Source: Marinospirillum sp.
GTDB taxonomy: Bacteria > Pseudomonadota > Gammaproteobacteria > Pseudomonadales > Halomonadaceae
DNA: 26,200 bases
Assembly (NCBI RefSeq): GCF_014859565.1
Contig: NZ_JACUUA010000033.1
Location: forward strand, 1-26,200
Direction: 5' to 3'
Below are positions 6,918-15,350 of this stretch, piece after piece (position 1 is the stretch's first letter; every line of letters begins with the position of its first letter). The notes under the pieces are model-generated. The model worked only from the letters and a program-made list of their open reading frames with translations. It was not told the origin of the DNA and made no database searches. The position numbers were made by a program, and so were the translations under genes.

Positions 6918-8453
6918 ATGAGTGATACCTACACCAGCAATCTTGAACGCGCCCACCAATATCTGGAGCGTTTTAAAAACAACACCACCGGTCACTACAT
7001 CAACGGTGAATTCACCCTGGGTACGGGTGGCAAGGAATATGACAACATCACCCCCACCGATAACACCAGCATCGGTAAAGTGATGGCCGGTTCCGTGGCT
7101 GATATGGATGCGGCCTGCCAAGCGGCGGAAGATGCTTTTGCCAGCTGGTCCAACACCCCCGGTGCAGAACGCAAAAAAATGCTGCACAAGTTTGCTGACC
7201 GCCTGGTAGAACGCGCTGATGAAATTGCGCTGGTGGAATCCATGGACTGTGGTCAGGCCATTCGCTTCATGAAACAAGCTGCGGTACGTGGTGCGGCCAA
7301 CTTCCGCTTTTTTGCCGACAAGGCACCGGAAGCACAAAACGGTCTGGCGCTGCATCAGGATGAACACACCAACTTCACCATCCGTAAAGCCATAGGCCCG
7401 GTGGGTATCATTACGCCCTGGAACACACCCTTTATGCTGTCCACCTGGAAAATTGCTCCGGCTCTGGCGGCAGGCTGCACCGTGGTACACAAACCTGCAG
7501 AACTCACCCCACTGAGTGCCTACATTCTGGCTGAAATTGCCGATGAAGTGCTGCCCAAGGGTGTATGGAACATGGTGAATGGTTTTGGCGAAAATGCCGG
7601 CAAACGCCTGACTGAACACCCCGCCATCAAAGCTGTAGCACTGGTAGGTGAAAGCGCCACCGGTTCACACATCATGCGTCAGGGTGCAGACACCTTGAAA
7701 CGGATGCACTTTGAGCTGGGTGGCAAAAACCCGGTGATTGTTTTTGATGATGCCGACTTTGAACGCGCACTGGATGCCGTAGTATTCATGATTTACAGCC
7801 TCAATGGTCAGCGCTGCACTTCATCCAGCCGCCTGTTGATCCAAAGCGGCATCCGTGACCGGTTTATTACTGCACTGGAACAGCGGGTTCGTAACCTGCG
7901 TGTGGGTCACCCGCTGAACCCGGATACTGAAGTAGGCCCGCTGGTGCATACCGAGCATTTCAACAAGGTGATCAGCTATTTTGATATTGCCAAACAGGAT
8001 GGAGCAACCATTGCTGTCGGTGGTCAGCGCATCACCCAGCCCAAGGGTGACTTCTCGGCTGCCGGTAACTATGTTGAACCGACCCTGTTCACTGCGGCCA
8101 ACAACACCATGCGTATTGCCCGCGAAGAGATTTTTGGCCCGGTACTGACGACCATCTCTTTTGAAACCGAAGAAGAAGCCATCCGTATTGCCAACGACAG
8201 TGACTACGGTTTGTCCGGTTACATCTGGACAGAAAACACTGGCCGCGCCATGCGTATGGCAAGAGCCGTTGAATCCGGTATGCTTTGGGTGAACTCGGAA
8301 AACAACCGCAACCTGCCATCACCCTTTGGTGGTGTTAAAATGTCCGGTATCGGTCGTGACGGTGGTGACTGGAGTTTTGATTTCTACATGGAAACCAAAA
8401 ACGTCTGCATCGCCCACGGCACTCACAAGGTACCTACGCTGGGCAAAAACTGA
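6918..8453 (+). CDS. hpaE: 5-carboxymethyl-2-hydroxymuconate semialdehyde dehydrogenase HpaE
   Basis: An NAD-dependent aldehyde dehydrogenase of 511 residues that oxidises 5-carboxymethyl-2-hydroxymuconate semialdehyde, the HpaD ring-cleavage product, to the dicarboxylate used by HpaF. The catalytic Cys300 (NGQRCTSSSR) and the general base Glu266 (FELGGKNP) are in place, as are the nucleotide-binding TPWNTPFMLSTWKIAPALAAG stretch and the GESATGS turn. The late PFGGVKMSGIGRDGG motif is typical of HpaE/BetB-like enzymes. An AGGAG ribosome site precedes the ATG. It is the last enzyme gene of the plus-strand operon, 22 bases after hpaG2 and 59 bases before hpaA. Confidence 0.92.
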   Translation: MSDTYTSNLERAHQYLERFKNNTTGHYINGEFTLGTGGKEYDNITPTDNTSIGKVMAGSVADMDAACQAAEDAFASWSNTPGAERKKMLHKFADRLVERADEIALVESMDCGQAIRFMKQAAVRGAANFRFFADKAPEAQNGLALHQDEHTNFTIRKAIGPVGIITPWNTPFMLSTWKIAPALAAGCTVVHKPAELTPLSAYILAEIADEVLPKGVWNMVNGFGENAGKRLTEHPAIKAVALVGESATGSHIMRQGADTLKRMHFELGGKNPVIVFDDADFERALDAVVFMIYSLNGQRCTSSSRLLIQSGIRDRFITALEQRVRNLRVGHPLNPDTEVGPLVHTEHFNKVISYFDIAKQDGATIAVGGQRITQPKGDFSAAGNYVEPTLFTAANNTMRIAREEIFGPVLTTISFETEEEAIRIANDSDYGLSGYIWTENTGRAMRMARAVESGMLWVNSENNRNLPSPFGGVKMSGIGRDGGDWSFDFYMETKNVCIAHGTHKVPTLGKN

Positions 8454-8467
8454 TCTGACCAGCAAGG

Positions 8468-8486
8468 CGGGGCAGCCGTTGCCCTG
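8468..8486 (+). terminator. Small GC-rich hairpin between hpaE and hpaA
   Basis: The bases CGGGGCA and TGCCCTG can pair (seven pairs, one of them G-U) around the loop GCCGT. There is no direct U-run, only a short CTTTTA further on, so it is at best a weak or partial terminator that could lower expression of hpaA relative to the enzyme genes. Confidence 0.3.
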
Positions 8487-8512
8487 TCTGCTTTTATCAC
8501 CGGGGATCAGCC

Positions 8513-9418
8513 ATGAACGATTCAGATCAAAGTGAATGGATTCCCAACATTATTCTTGGACAGGATTATGATCGGCGTTATCTGGATGCGCTGATTCATT
8601 ATGACATTCTGGAAAATCTGGCGGTCTTTTTTGGCCGCGACATGCCCGTCCATCGCCATGCCCAGTATCTGCAAATTCATTATATCGACCGGGGCGAAAT
8701 ACGTTTTCATATTGATGACAAAATATATCATGCACAAGGGCCGGCACTGCTGCTGACTCCCCCCTCTGTCCCCCACTCTTTTTTAACCGCGCAAGATGCC
8801 TGTGGTCATGTGTTAACCATTCATCAGTCCATCATCTGGCAGCTGCTCAAGGATGGTTTGCAACAACAACTGGAAAGCCAGCTGAACCATGAACTGAGTC
8901 TGCAGTTCAAGGACTTGAATGAAGAAGAAAGTATCCACTGGTCGATGCTGGTACAAACCCTGGAAGCCATCAGCAGGGAATGGAACCACGACTACCCGGC
9001 CAAAAATCTGACCCTGCAAACACTGGTGCGCCTGTTACTGATCCAGATCAGCCGCCTTTCCTCCAGAGAGACAACCAGCACGTCGGTCAATAATGACGAT
9101 CTGCAAAGCTTCCGGCAGTTTTCCAATTTAATTCAGGAGCATTATCACGAACACTGGCAACTCAGTGCTTACACTTCTGCTTTGGGACTTTCAGAAAGCC
9201 GCCTGCACCAGATCTGCCAGCGCATCGCCAACCGCTCACCCAAAAAAATCATCCACGACCGTATTATTCAGGAATCCAAGCGTCTGCTGACATTCAGTAA
9301 TCTTTCCAGCAGTGAAATTTGTTACAAAATGGGTTTTAGTGATCCGGCTTATTTCTCTCGTTTTTTCAAACGCAACACAGGTATAACAACCCAGCGTTAT
9401 CGCCAGCAACATATTTGA
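8513..9418 (+). CDS. hpaA: AraC-family regulator, HpaA type
   Basis: A 301-residue regulator with an N-terminal cupin-like effector domain (about 35-110; PVHRHAQYLQIHYIDRGEIRFHID) and a C-terminal double helix-turn-helix AraC DNA-binding domain (about 200-301; SESRLHQICQRI, KMGFSDPAYFSRFFKR). In E. coli W, HpaA senses 4-HPA and activates the hydroxylase genes, and the same job is likely here. Its target would then be the hydroxylase promoter near 19.1-19.3 kb, which has a helical-turn direct repeat. It follows hpaE in the same direction and may be part of that transcript. The start is supported by GGGGAT six bases upstream. Confidence 0.85.
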   Translation: MNDSDQSEWIPNIILGQDYDRRYLDALIHYDILENLAVFFGRDMPVHRHAQYLQIHYIDRGEIRFHIDDKIYHAQGPALLLTPPSVPHSFLTAQDACGHVLTIHQSIIWQLLKDGLQQQLESQLNHELSLQFKDLNEEESIHWSMLVQTLEAISREWNHDYPAKNLTLQTLVRLLLIQISRLSSRETTSTSVNNDDLQSFRQFSNLIQEHYHEHWQLSAYTSALGLSESRLHQICQRIANRSPKKIIHDRIIQESKRLLTFSNLSSSEICYKMGFSDPAYFSRFFKRNTGITTQRYRQQHI

Positions 9419-9461
9419 CCACTTGGATAATATTAATGATTTTGTGTTACAGCAAAAGCTT

Positions 9462-9467
9462 TATAAT
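9462..9467 (+). promoter_or_regulatory. -10 element of the hpaR promoter
   Basis: A perfect TATAAT lies 66 bases before the hpaR ATG, in the 115-bp gap after hpaA. The candidate -35 at 16 bases distance (TTTTGT) is weak. No copy of the TTAACATRTTAA operator core is seen here, so self-repression of hpaR through that site is not supported. Confidence 0.45.
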
Positions 9468-9533
9468 CCCGCCACAAACCGCTAAAATCCTAACAGCCTT
9501 AAATTATTCCTTCATTTTCACTGGCGAAATTTA

Positions 9534-10004
9534 ATGCCGGTTATTCAGTGTGCGAGCCAGATGCGCAAATACGAAGAGTCCCTGCCGCTTAAACTGCTTA
9601 AAGCGCGCGAAGTAACAATGAACTTCTTTCGCCCGGTGTTACAGGAAATCCCCCTGACTGAACAACAATGGCGCATTATTCGGGCACTGGTTCAGCACGA
9701 AGAGCTAGAATCAAAACAACTGGCTGATATCTGTTGTATTCTCAGTCCCAGCCTGACCGGTATCATCAGCCGTCTGGAGCAGCAGGATTACATTCAACGC
9801 CGCCGCTCACCGGAAGATCAGCGCCGTGTACTGATCAGCCTGACGGATAAAGCCAAAGAAATGTTTGAACGCATGACGCCCCAACTTGAAGAGCGTTATC
9901 AGGAAATCACCCGGCAGTTTACCCAGGAAAATCTGGATCAACTCAGTGCGTTATTAAACAAACTCTCAAGAATCAAACCGGGCAAAAAAGAGCCGGTGGA
10001 ATAA
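9534..10004 (+). CDS. hpaR: MarR-family repressor of the homoprotocatechuate pathway, HpaR
   Basis: A 156-residue winged-helix repressor closely resembling E. coli HpaR/HpcR: LLKAREVTMNFFRPVL, LTEQQWRIIRALV, CILSPSLTGIISRLEQQDYI and EDQRRVLISLT align without gaps. HpaR blocks the meta-cleavage operon until 4-HPA or homoprotocatechuate binds. The best operator candidates are the matching palindromes upstream of hpaH, hpaF and hpaD. Neither possible ATG (9534, or 9561 beginning MRKYEESL) has a clear ribosome site. The one at 9561 gives 147 residues, nearer the E. coli length, so the first nine residues are uncertain. The 3' end of the gene carries a terminator stem for the convergent operon. 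Confidence 0.9.
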   Translation: MPVIQCASQMRKYEESLPLKLLKAREVTMNFFRPVLQEIPLTEQQWRIIRALVQHEELESKQLADICCILSPSLTGIISRLEQQDYIQRRRSPEDQRRVLISLTDKAKEMFERMTPQLEERYQEITRQFTQENLDQLSALLNKLSRIKPGKKEPVE

Positions 10005-10012
10005 CCACCGGC
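9984..10012 (-). terminator. Rho-independent terminator of the TRAP-uspA operon
   Basis: Read on the minus strand, GCCGGTGG-TTATT-CCACCGGC forms an eight-pair GC-rich stem with a five-base loop, followed by TCTTTTTTG. This is a classic intrinsic terminator placed 37 bases after the uspA stop. Its stem straddles the hpaR stop codon, so the last codons of hpaR serve both purposes. On the plus strand there is no T-run after the stem, so it should end mainly the minus-strand transcript. Confidence 0.8.
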
Positions 10013-10048
10013 CTGATAGAGCAACACAAAGCAATTTCTTGAGCCACT

Positions 10049-10534
10049 TTACTCGGTAAGAGGCACAACCAGCACCGGACGCTTGGAATGGCTCAGAACC
10101 TTTGTAGCTGTGGAGCCAAACACCTGACCCAGTGCTGAATGCTTGCGGGTTCCCATAACAATCACATCAGCATTAATTTCATCAGCCGCTTTTAAAATCA
10201 CTCGCCAGGGTGTGCCTTCTTCAACCCGGACATTCACCTGATCCGCCTTTAACTTATCTTGCTGTTCCAGCTCCTGCTGACAAAAGCGCTCTACTCGATC
10301 CCGAACCTTGACTGTCAGTTTGGCTATGCCTTCATCCAGTAATTCCTGAATATCCTTTTTTTCCATCATGTTGCTTAACACACCACGAGCTGTACCAGAG
10401 ATAGACTCCAGCACATGCAGATAAGTGATGCTGGAATCGTAATGACTGCAAAGACTGACTGCCGCACGAAAAGCAGGGCGCGAACCCTGCTCCAGATCGG
10501 ACACATAAAGTATGGTTTTAAAATCGGACAGCAT
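10049..10534 (-). CDS. UspA-family protein linked to the TRAP transporter
   Basis: A 161-residue single-domain universal stress protein. The C-terminal segment VIVMGTRKHSALGQVFGSTATKVL is the usual nucleotide-binding loop, but the second glycine of the G-2x-G-9x-G-S pattern is lysine, so ATP binding may be altered. It lies 45 bases after the large TRAP subunit gene and is the last gene of that operon, before a terminator. The same gene order (binding protein, small subunit, large subunit, UspA) occurs in the ectoine TRAP system TeaABCD of Halomonas, where TeaD modulates uptake. A similar regulatory role here is an inference from that parallel. Confidence 0.82.
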   Translation of the reverse strand: MLSDFKTILYVSDLEQGSRPAFRAAVSLCSHYDSSITYLHVLESISGTARGVLSNMMEKKDIQELLDEGIAKLTVKVRDRVERFCQQELEQQDKLKADQVNVRVEEGTPWRVILKAADEINADVIVMGTRKHSALGQVFGSTATKVLSHSKRPVLVVPLTE

Positions 10535-10579
10535 GGAAACCTCCCGGCCAGCGGCCTGAATGGTGCAACAACAAGATGC

Positions 10580-11908
10580 TTAACGGTACAGCAGCTCCGG
10601 CAGGAACAGGGACAGCGGCGCCGCAAAAATGATCAACAACAAACGCAGAATGTCTGCCACCCAGAAAGGCCCCACACCTTTAAAAATGGTGCTGGTTTTT
10701 ACATCACGCAACACCGCACTGAGCACAAACACATTCATGCCAACCGGTGGTGTGATCAGGCTGATTTCGATGGCAATCACCACCACAATACCAAACCAGA
10801 CCAGATCAAAACCCAATGCCGCCACCAGCGGGTAAAAAATCGGGATGGTCAGCAGCATCATCGACAGGCTTTCAAACACCATACCCAACAGCAGGTAAAT
10901 ACCAACAATCGCCAGAATGACCATGATGGGTGTTACATCCAGCCCATTAACAAAGTCCAGCAGTATCTCCGGCAGACCAGCACGGTTGATAAAATCAGAA
11001 AAAATCAGCGCACCGATCACCACGGCCAGCAGCATCACCGAGGTACGGGCAGTATCACTCAGGGTGTCAAACAGGTTACTCCAGGTCAGTGATCGACGCG
11101 CCAGTGCAATCACAAAAGCACCACCTGCACCCACACCTGCAGCCTCAGTTGGTGTAAAAATACCCAGATAAATACCACCCATCACCAGAACAAACAGACC
11201 AAGAACACCCAGAACACCACGCAAGGCAATAAAACGTTCTTTCCAGGGCATGGGTTCAGCCGCCGGGCCTGCAGCAGGGTTGCGCCAGACCACATAACGC
11301 ACGGCACCCAGATAAAAAAGCACGGCAATCATTCCGGGAATAAAACCGGCAGCAAACAGCTCACGGATACTGGTTTCAGTGAGTAGTCCAAAGATCACCA
11401 GAATCACGCTGGGTGGAATCAGAATACCCAGAGAGCCACCAGCAGCTATGGTGGCCGTTGCTAAAGAGTCACTGTAACCATACTTGCGCATGGAAGGCAT
11501 CGCCACCTTGGCCATAGTCGCGGAAGTTGCCAGACTGGAACCACTGATGGCAGAAAAACCACCACAAGCAACCACGGTAGCCATCGCCAGACCACCTTTA
11601 CGGTGACCTAAAAAAGCATGGGATGCGTGATACAGCTCCTGTGACAAACCAGAGCGCATGACAAAGTTGCCCATCAGGATAAACAGCGGGATTACCGACA
11701 GGCTGTAGTTCTGAACGGTATCCACTACCCGGTTCGATGCCATGGACAGGGGTGCTGTCCAGCGAAAGTTATCCCAGTTATCCCAGGACAATCCCATCAT
11801 GGCGGCGAAGCCAAAAAAGCCCACCAGTCCCATGGCGAACGCGATCGGCATTCGCACCACGATGATCAGGAGAAGAAGTACAGCAAAGCCGATCAGCAAC
11901 ACGGTCAT
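10580..11908 (-). CDS. dctM: TRAP transporter large permease subunit (DctM family)
   Basis: A 442-residue polytopic membrane protein with about twelve segments, the sodium-coupled translocating subunit of a TRAP transporter. Typical features are the glycine-rich MATVVACGGFSAISGSSLATSATMAKVAMP segment, in which the serines and glycines form the membrane hairpin, GILIPPSVILVIFG, and near the end TPPVGMNVFVL. An ACAGGTAG ribosome site precedes the ATG. It is third in the operon dctP-dctQ-dctM-uspA, 23 bases after dctQ. The substrate is probably an organic acid. 4-HPA or a related aromatic acid is likely from context but cannot be read from this subunit. Confidence 0.92.
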   Translation of the reverse strand: MTVLLIGFAVLLLLIIVVRMPIAFAMGLVGFFGFAAMMGLSWDNWDNFRWTAPLSMASNRVVDTVQNYSLSVIPLFILMGNFVMRSGLSQELYHASHAFLGHRKGGLAMATVVACGGFSAISGSSLATSATMAKVAMPSMRKYGYSDSLATATIAAGGSLGILIPPSVILVIFGLLTETSIRELFAAGFIPGMIAVLFYLGAVRYVVWRNPAAGPAAEPMPWKERFIALRGVLGVLGLFVLVMGGIYLGIFTPTEAAGVGAGGAFVIALARRSLTWSNLFDTLSDTARTSVMLLAVVIGALIFSDFINRAGLPEILLDFVNGLDVTPIMVILAIVGIYLLLGMVFESLSMMLLTIPIFYPLVAALGFDLVWFGIVVVIAIEISLITPPVGMNVFVLSAVLRDVKTSTIFKGVGPFWVADILRLLLIIFAAPLSLFLPELLYR

Positions 11909-11931
11909 AAAAAGCTACCTGTTATAAACAA

Positions 11932-12450
11932 CTAGTTGGATTCATCCTGAAAGAAAATGCGATAAACACCATAGGTGATCATGCCAAAAGCAGTGAACCA
12001 GCTCATAATGGCAATATATTGCACAAAATAACCGGTCGATATACTAAGAAACTCTGTTACTTCACCACGACGAATAGAACGCTCTCCCAACTGATAAATC
12101 CGGCTTCCGAGATAATAAAAGGAAACGCTAATAACCAGTGCGGATATAAATGCCAGCCCTTTAACGACGTAGTTATGCAGATAACGATCCAGCAAATCCA
12201 CCACAATATGCCCACCACGCCAAGTCACAACAGGCATGGCTGCAAAAACCATCAGCGCCATGCTGATTTGTGTCAGCTCTACCGAGCCGGGCAACGGATT
12301 ATTAAATACATAACGACCAACAACATCGATACAGGTAATCAGCATCAGAGCCATCAAGACTACGGCAGCAATTAATTCAAGAAGAAAGGCCAGCCAGCGG
12401 ACTGGCCCCTTCTCGTCATAATGTGCCTTTAACCAAGCCACAAATGACAT
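11932..12450 (-). CDS. dctQ: TRAP transporter small permease subunit (DctQ family)
   Basis: A 172-residue protein with four hydrophobic segments (about 18-40, 50-70, 90-115 and 135-155), matching the four-helix small subunit of TRAP systems. The DVVGRYVFNNPLPGSVELTQ stretch after the first helix and the following VVTWRGGHIVVDLL are the family signature. It partners with DctM in the inner membrane and is nine bases after dctP, so the genes are surely co-transcribed. Confidence 0.9.
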   Translation of the reverse strand: MSFVAWLKAHYDEKGPVRWLAFLLELIAAVVLMALMLITCIDVVGRYVFNNPLPGSVELTQISMALMVFAAMPVVTWRGGHIVVDLLDRYLHNYVVKGLAFISALVISVSFYYLGSRIYQLGERSIRRGEVTEFLSISTGYFVQYIAIMSWFTAFGMITYGVYRIFFQDESN

Positions 12451-12459
12451 GTCTGACTC

Positions 12460-13503
12460 CTACTTTTCAGCTTTGTAGGCAAGCGCAAGACGACGCAGGT
12501 CTGCTAGGGCTTTACGAGCATCAACACCTGTTTTTGAGACACTCTCCACCCATGCATCATCCATGCCTTTGATCAGCTCACGGAACTCACGCACGATGGC
12601 ATGGTTTTCTGCCAGCTCAACAACATTGCCACCCTGTTCACGGGCAAAAGCAATACCGTCAACGTCATCCTGATCCCAGGCTTTACCGGCCATAACGGAG
12701 AACTTGTAGCCAGACACCTTGCGAATTGCTTCGGCATCACGCGGGCTCAAGCTCGCCATGAACTCAGGATCGATAAAAAAAGCAAAGCTACCCAGGTACA
12801 TACCACCGGGTAAAATAGTCAGGTTAGGAGCCACTTCGGCCAGACGGGCAGAACGCTGTTCACCGGCGGGCATGAACACACCATCAGCAACACCTTGTTG
12901 CAGCATTTCATAGACTTGCGGGCCGGGAGCAGAAACGGCTGAAACGCCAATGCGCTGACCAAGAGTGGCCTGAACACCACCACCAATACGAATCCGCTTG
13001 TTACGCAAATCAGCCAGACTGTTGATGGGTTCACGAGTATGCAGTTGACCGGGACCATGTGTGAACAAGCCCAGAAGTTCTAAGCCTTCATACTGATCAG
13101 CTTTGGCAAAGTACTTTTCATGCACCTGCCATAAAGCTGCAGAAGCCGCTTCGGCATTCACACCCAGACCAGGCTGCTCAACGGCCATAGGTAGACTGAA
13201 ACGACCGGGCAGGTAGCCATGGAAGCTCCAGCCGGCATTCATAACACCATCTTCAACCATCTGGTAAAAAGAAGCGGGATTACCCAGACCCTGTTCAATG
13301 CGAACCTTAACACGGCCTTCGGTGGCTTCTTCCACCCAGCCAGCCCAGGTGGGCAGAGCGGTGGAGTTCATGGGGTTGCTGGGGGGCATCCAGGTGCCAA
13401 CAACCAGGGTTGTTGAAGCAGATACCACTGCTGAGCCAGCCATACCAAGGGTCAGTAAGGATGCCGCAGCCAGGGTTTTGACAGATGTGCCTAGAATTTT
13501 CAT
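12460..13503 (-). CDS. dctP: TRAP transporter periplasmic binding protein (DctP family)
   Basis: A 347-residue solute-binding protein. Residues 1-29 form a classic signal peptide (Lys, hydrophobic core, VSA cleavage site). The mature part shows the DctP layout: TLVVGTWMPPSNPMN at the start, NSLADLRNKRIRIGGG near the middle, where the arginine usually pairs with the ligand carboxylate, then the GVADGVFMP and TILPGGMYLGSFAFFID segments. It captures the substrate in the periplasm for DctQM. Its place between hpaF and the permease genes suggests an aromatic or related carboxylate such as 4-HPA, an inference. A GGAG ribosome site precedes the ATG. An AT-rich palindrome lies about 46 bases upstream. 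Confidence 0.9.
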   Translation of the reverse strand: MKILGTSVKTLAAASLLTLGMAGSAVVSASTTLVVGTWMPPSNPMNSTALPTWAGWVEEATEGRVKVRIEQGLGNPASFYQMVEDGVMNAGWSFHGYLPGRFSLPMAVEQPGLGVNAEAASAALWQVHEKYFAKADQYEGLELLGLFTHGPGQLHTREPINSLADLRNKRIRIGGGVQATLGQRIGVSAVSAPGPQVYEMLQQGVADGVFMPAGEQRSARLAEVAPNLTILPGGMYLGSFAFFIDPEFMASLSPRDAEAIRKVSGYKFSVMAGKAWDQDDVDGIAFAREQGGNVVELAENHAIVREFRELIKGMDDAWVESVSKTGVDARKALADLRRLALAYKAEK

Positions 13504-13548
13504 GGCGTGTCTCCAGTTAATTGTTATTGTCTTGCACGTCTTGAAGTT

Positions 13549-13568
13549 GCTTATTTAAATTAATAAGC
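13549..13568. promoter_or_regulatory. AT-rich palindrome between hpaF and dctP
   Basis: GCTTATT-TAAATT-AATAAGC is a perfect inverted repeat with seven-base arms in the 131-bp gap between the hpaF stop and the dctP start. It lacks the TTAACATRTTAA core, so it may bind another regulator or act as an RNA hairpin limiting read-through from hpaF. No T-run follows on either strand. Confidence 0.35.
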
Positions 13569-13634
13569 CTTCTCAGGACAGGACAGCAGATAAAACCACT
13601 GTCTTGAGCCTACTGGTTATTCACGCTGTCCGTA

Positions 13635-14018
13635 TTATTTAACGAACAGCGGATGAATATTGTTTTTATTAAATTTGAGCACTGGATCCAGCTCTGTCAT
13701 TTCAAAAGAAATCTGACAGTAGCTGTTATCCGTAATGGGTTGCATCCAGTCACAGAAAATACGAAATACATTTTCAGCCACGGTTTTTTTCAACTCCATA
13801 TCACGACCGTGCCCAATTTTTAAATTCAGATTGATAAACGCAAAATCTTCTCTGCCATCCGCCACACGAAAATCATTACAACGTATGGCACGGCTGCGGA
13901 CTCCACCCAGAGGAAAGGCACCGGTGGACACCACGTATTCGTGCAGCTCTTTGAACAGCGGCTGAAACTCAAGGCGGTCATGCAGATTGCCGGAGTACTC
14001 AACGATAAAATGTGGCAT
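13635..14018 (-). CDS. hpaF: 5-carboxymethyl-2-hydroxymuconate isomerase HpaF
   Basis: A 127-residue member of the tautomerase superfamily that converts 5-carboxymethyl-2-hydroxymuconate to 5-oxopent-3-ene-1,2,5-tricarboxylate. After removal of the start Met, Pro1 of PHFIVEYSGNL is the catalytic base. The length and the segments GVRSRAIRCNDFRVADG and FAFINLNLKIGHGRD match HpaF/HpcD. An AGAGGG ribosome site precedes the ATG. It is separated from the other hpa enzyme genes and has its own strong promoter carrying the shared operator. It is the first gene before the TRAP operon, which might be partly read from the same promoter. Confidence 0.92.
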   Translation of the reverse strand: MPHFIVEYSGNLHDRLEFQPLFKELHEYVVSTGAFPLGGVRSRAIRCNDFRVADGREDFAFINLNLKIGHGRDMELKKTVAENVFRIFCDWMQPITDNSYCQISFEMTELDPVLKFNKNNIHPLFVK

Positions 14019-14058
14019 GGGTTAACCCTCTTGTTCTTAGTGCCTGAGCTATCACTCA

Positions 14059-14087
14059 AATCTAATTAACATATTAAGTTTTGTCAA
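14059..14087 (-). promoter_or_regulatory. hpaF promoter with operator in the spacer
   Basis: On the minus strand, a perfect TTGACA (14082-14087), a 17-bp spacer and TAGATT (14059-14064) form a strong promoter. The spacer contains TTAATATGTTAA (14066-14077). Its complement, TTAACATATTAA, is base for base the operator core upstream of hpaH. A repressor bound here would cover both promoter elements. Confidence 0.75.
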
Positions 14088-14122
14088 CCTAGCAAATGTG
14101 CTGGTGTGATCCAGCCCACCCT

Positions 14123-15313
14123 TCAAGCCACAGCGGGTCTGCGTGTCAGCAATAATGCAGCCAGCGAACCACAGCCGGTGACTCCCACCAGTAATGCCAT
14201 CACCAGTGGTGAACCATCGTGCAGGGCACTCACCAGCGAGCTGGCTATGGCTCCCAGCCCAAACTGGCAGGCCACAGCAATCCCTGCAGCTGCACCCGCC
14301 TGCTCAGGGAAGCGCGCCAGCAGGCTTGCCATACAGTTGGCACCTAACACCCCGGTGACACTGACAAACCCCAGCAGCGCCACCACAATCAATGGCAGAC
14401 CACCCCAGCCGGTTACACCCGCCAACACCAGCAATAATCCCGAAACTGCTGCCAGACTGGCTCCTGCAATCAACAAGCGCTGAGTACCAAAGTGACCAAC
14501 ATAACGAGCATTCAGGCTGACCAGCAGGATGATTCCACCGATATTCAGGCTGAACAACCAGGCATAAACCTGCGGGGAAACCCCAAAATATTCGATATAA
14601 ACAAAGGGAGAAGCGGTGATATAGGCAAACATGCCAGCAAAAGTCAGCGACATACAAAGGATGTAACCCACAGCCACCGGCTGAAAAAGGATTCGCCCAT
14701 AGGCTTTGAAGACCGCAGTCACGGTAGAACCACGTGAGCTGCCATGATGGGTTTCCGGGATTTTCCAGATGCTGGCAACCAGCACAAGGGCGGCAAACAC
14801 AAACAGCACCACAAACAGTGAGCGCCAGCCACTCAGCAGAATCAGATAACCACCCACCAGTGGTGCCATCAGGGTGGCAATCATGGTCACCAGATGCATC
14901 AGGGACAACACCCTGGCCGCTTCATTGATTGGAAACAGATCCCGCACTATGGCACGCGCCAGCACCGAGGCCGCCGCGGCACCCAGCGCCTGTAAAAAGC
15001 GTGCAACAATCAGCCATTCAGAAGAGACCGCCAAAAAACAAGCCACACTGGCAAACAGATACAGGGTGATGCCACCCAGCAATAACGGACGTCTGCCCAA
15101 CTTGTCTGACAGGGGGCCATAAAACAACATGCCAACAAACAGTCCGGCCAGAAACACACTGATGGTCAGCTGGATATCGGATTGTGCTGCATTCAGATCC
15201 GCCGCAATTAGCGGCAGGCTCGGCAGATACATGTCGATGGACAAGGGGCCAAAAGCAACCAGCGCAGCCAGCAGTACAATCAATTTATGGGGTTGGGTCA
15301 CTGGAGCAATCAA
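14123..15313 (-). CDS. MFS transporter, Bcr/CflA family (second of a tandem pair)
   Basis: A 396-residue, twelve-segment major facilitator of the Bcr/CflA drug-proton antiporter family. Landmarks are GPLSIDMYLPSLPLIAADL in the first helix, motif A as FYGPLSDKLGRRPLLLGG between helices 2 and 3, and the ARAIVRDLF segment near 120. The start is TTG at 15313, with AAAGAGA seven bases upstream. It follows the related transporter gene by 37 bases and lies downstream of hpaD and the aldehyde dehydrogenase. Family members usually export drugs or metabolites, so this pair could export toxic pathway intermediates, but import cannot be excluded. Confidence 0.85.
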   Translation of the reverse strand: MIAPVTQPHKLIVLLAALVAFGPLSIDMYLPSLPLIAADLNAAQSDIQLTISVFLAGLFVGMLFYGPLSDKLGRRPLLLGGITLYLFASVACFLAVSSEWLIVARFLQALGAAAASVLARAIVRDLFPINEAARVLSLMHLVTMIATLMAPLVGGYLILLSGWRSLFVVLFVFAALVLVASIWKIPETHHGSSRGSTVTAVFKAYGRILFQPVAVGYILCMSLTFAGMFAYITASPFVYIEYFGVSPQVYAWLFSLNIGGIILLVSLNARYVGHFGTQRLLIAGASLAAVSGLLLVLAGVTGWGGLPLIVVALLGFVSVTGVLGANCMASLLARFPEQAGAAAGIAVACQFGLGAIASSLVSALHDGSPLVMALLVGVTGCGSLAALLLTRRPAVA

Positions 15314-15350
15314 TTTTTCTTCTCTTTATAAGCGATCAGTTAACTGGGCA

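Noticed and set aside
6861..7619. 252-codon minus-strand ORF opposite hpaE
   Set aside because: It is antisense to hpaE, whose catalytic motifs are intact; no family signature or gene context supports it.
14096..14116. Hairpin GCTGG-TGTGAT-CCAGC as terminator of the transporter operon
   Set aside because: Only five pairs with no T-run, so too weak to call.
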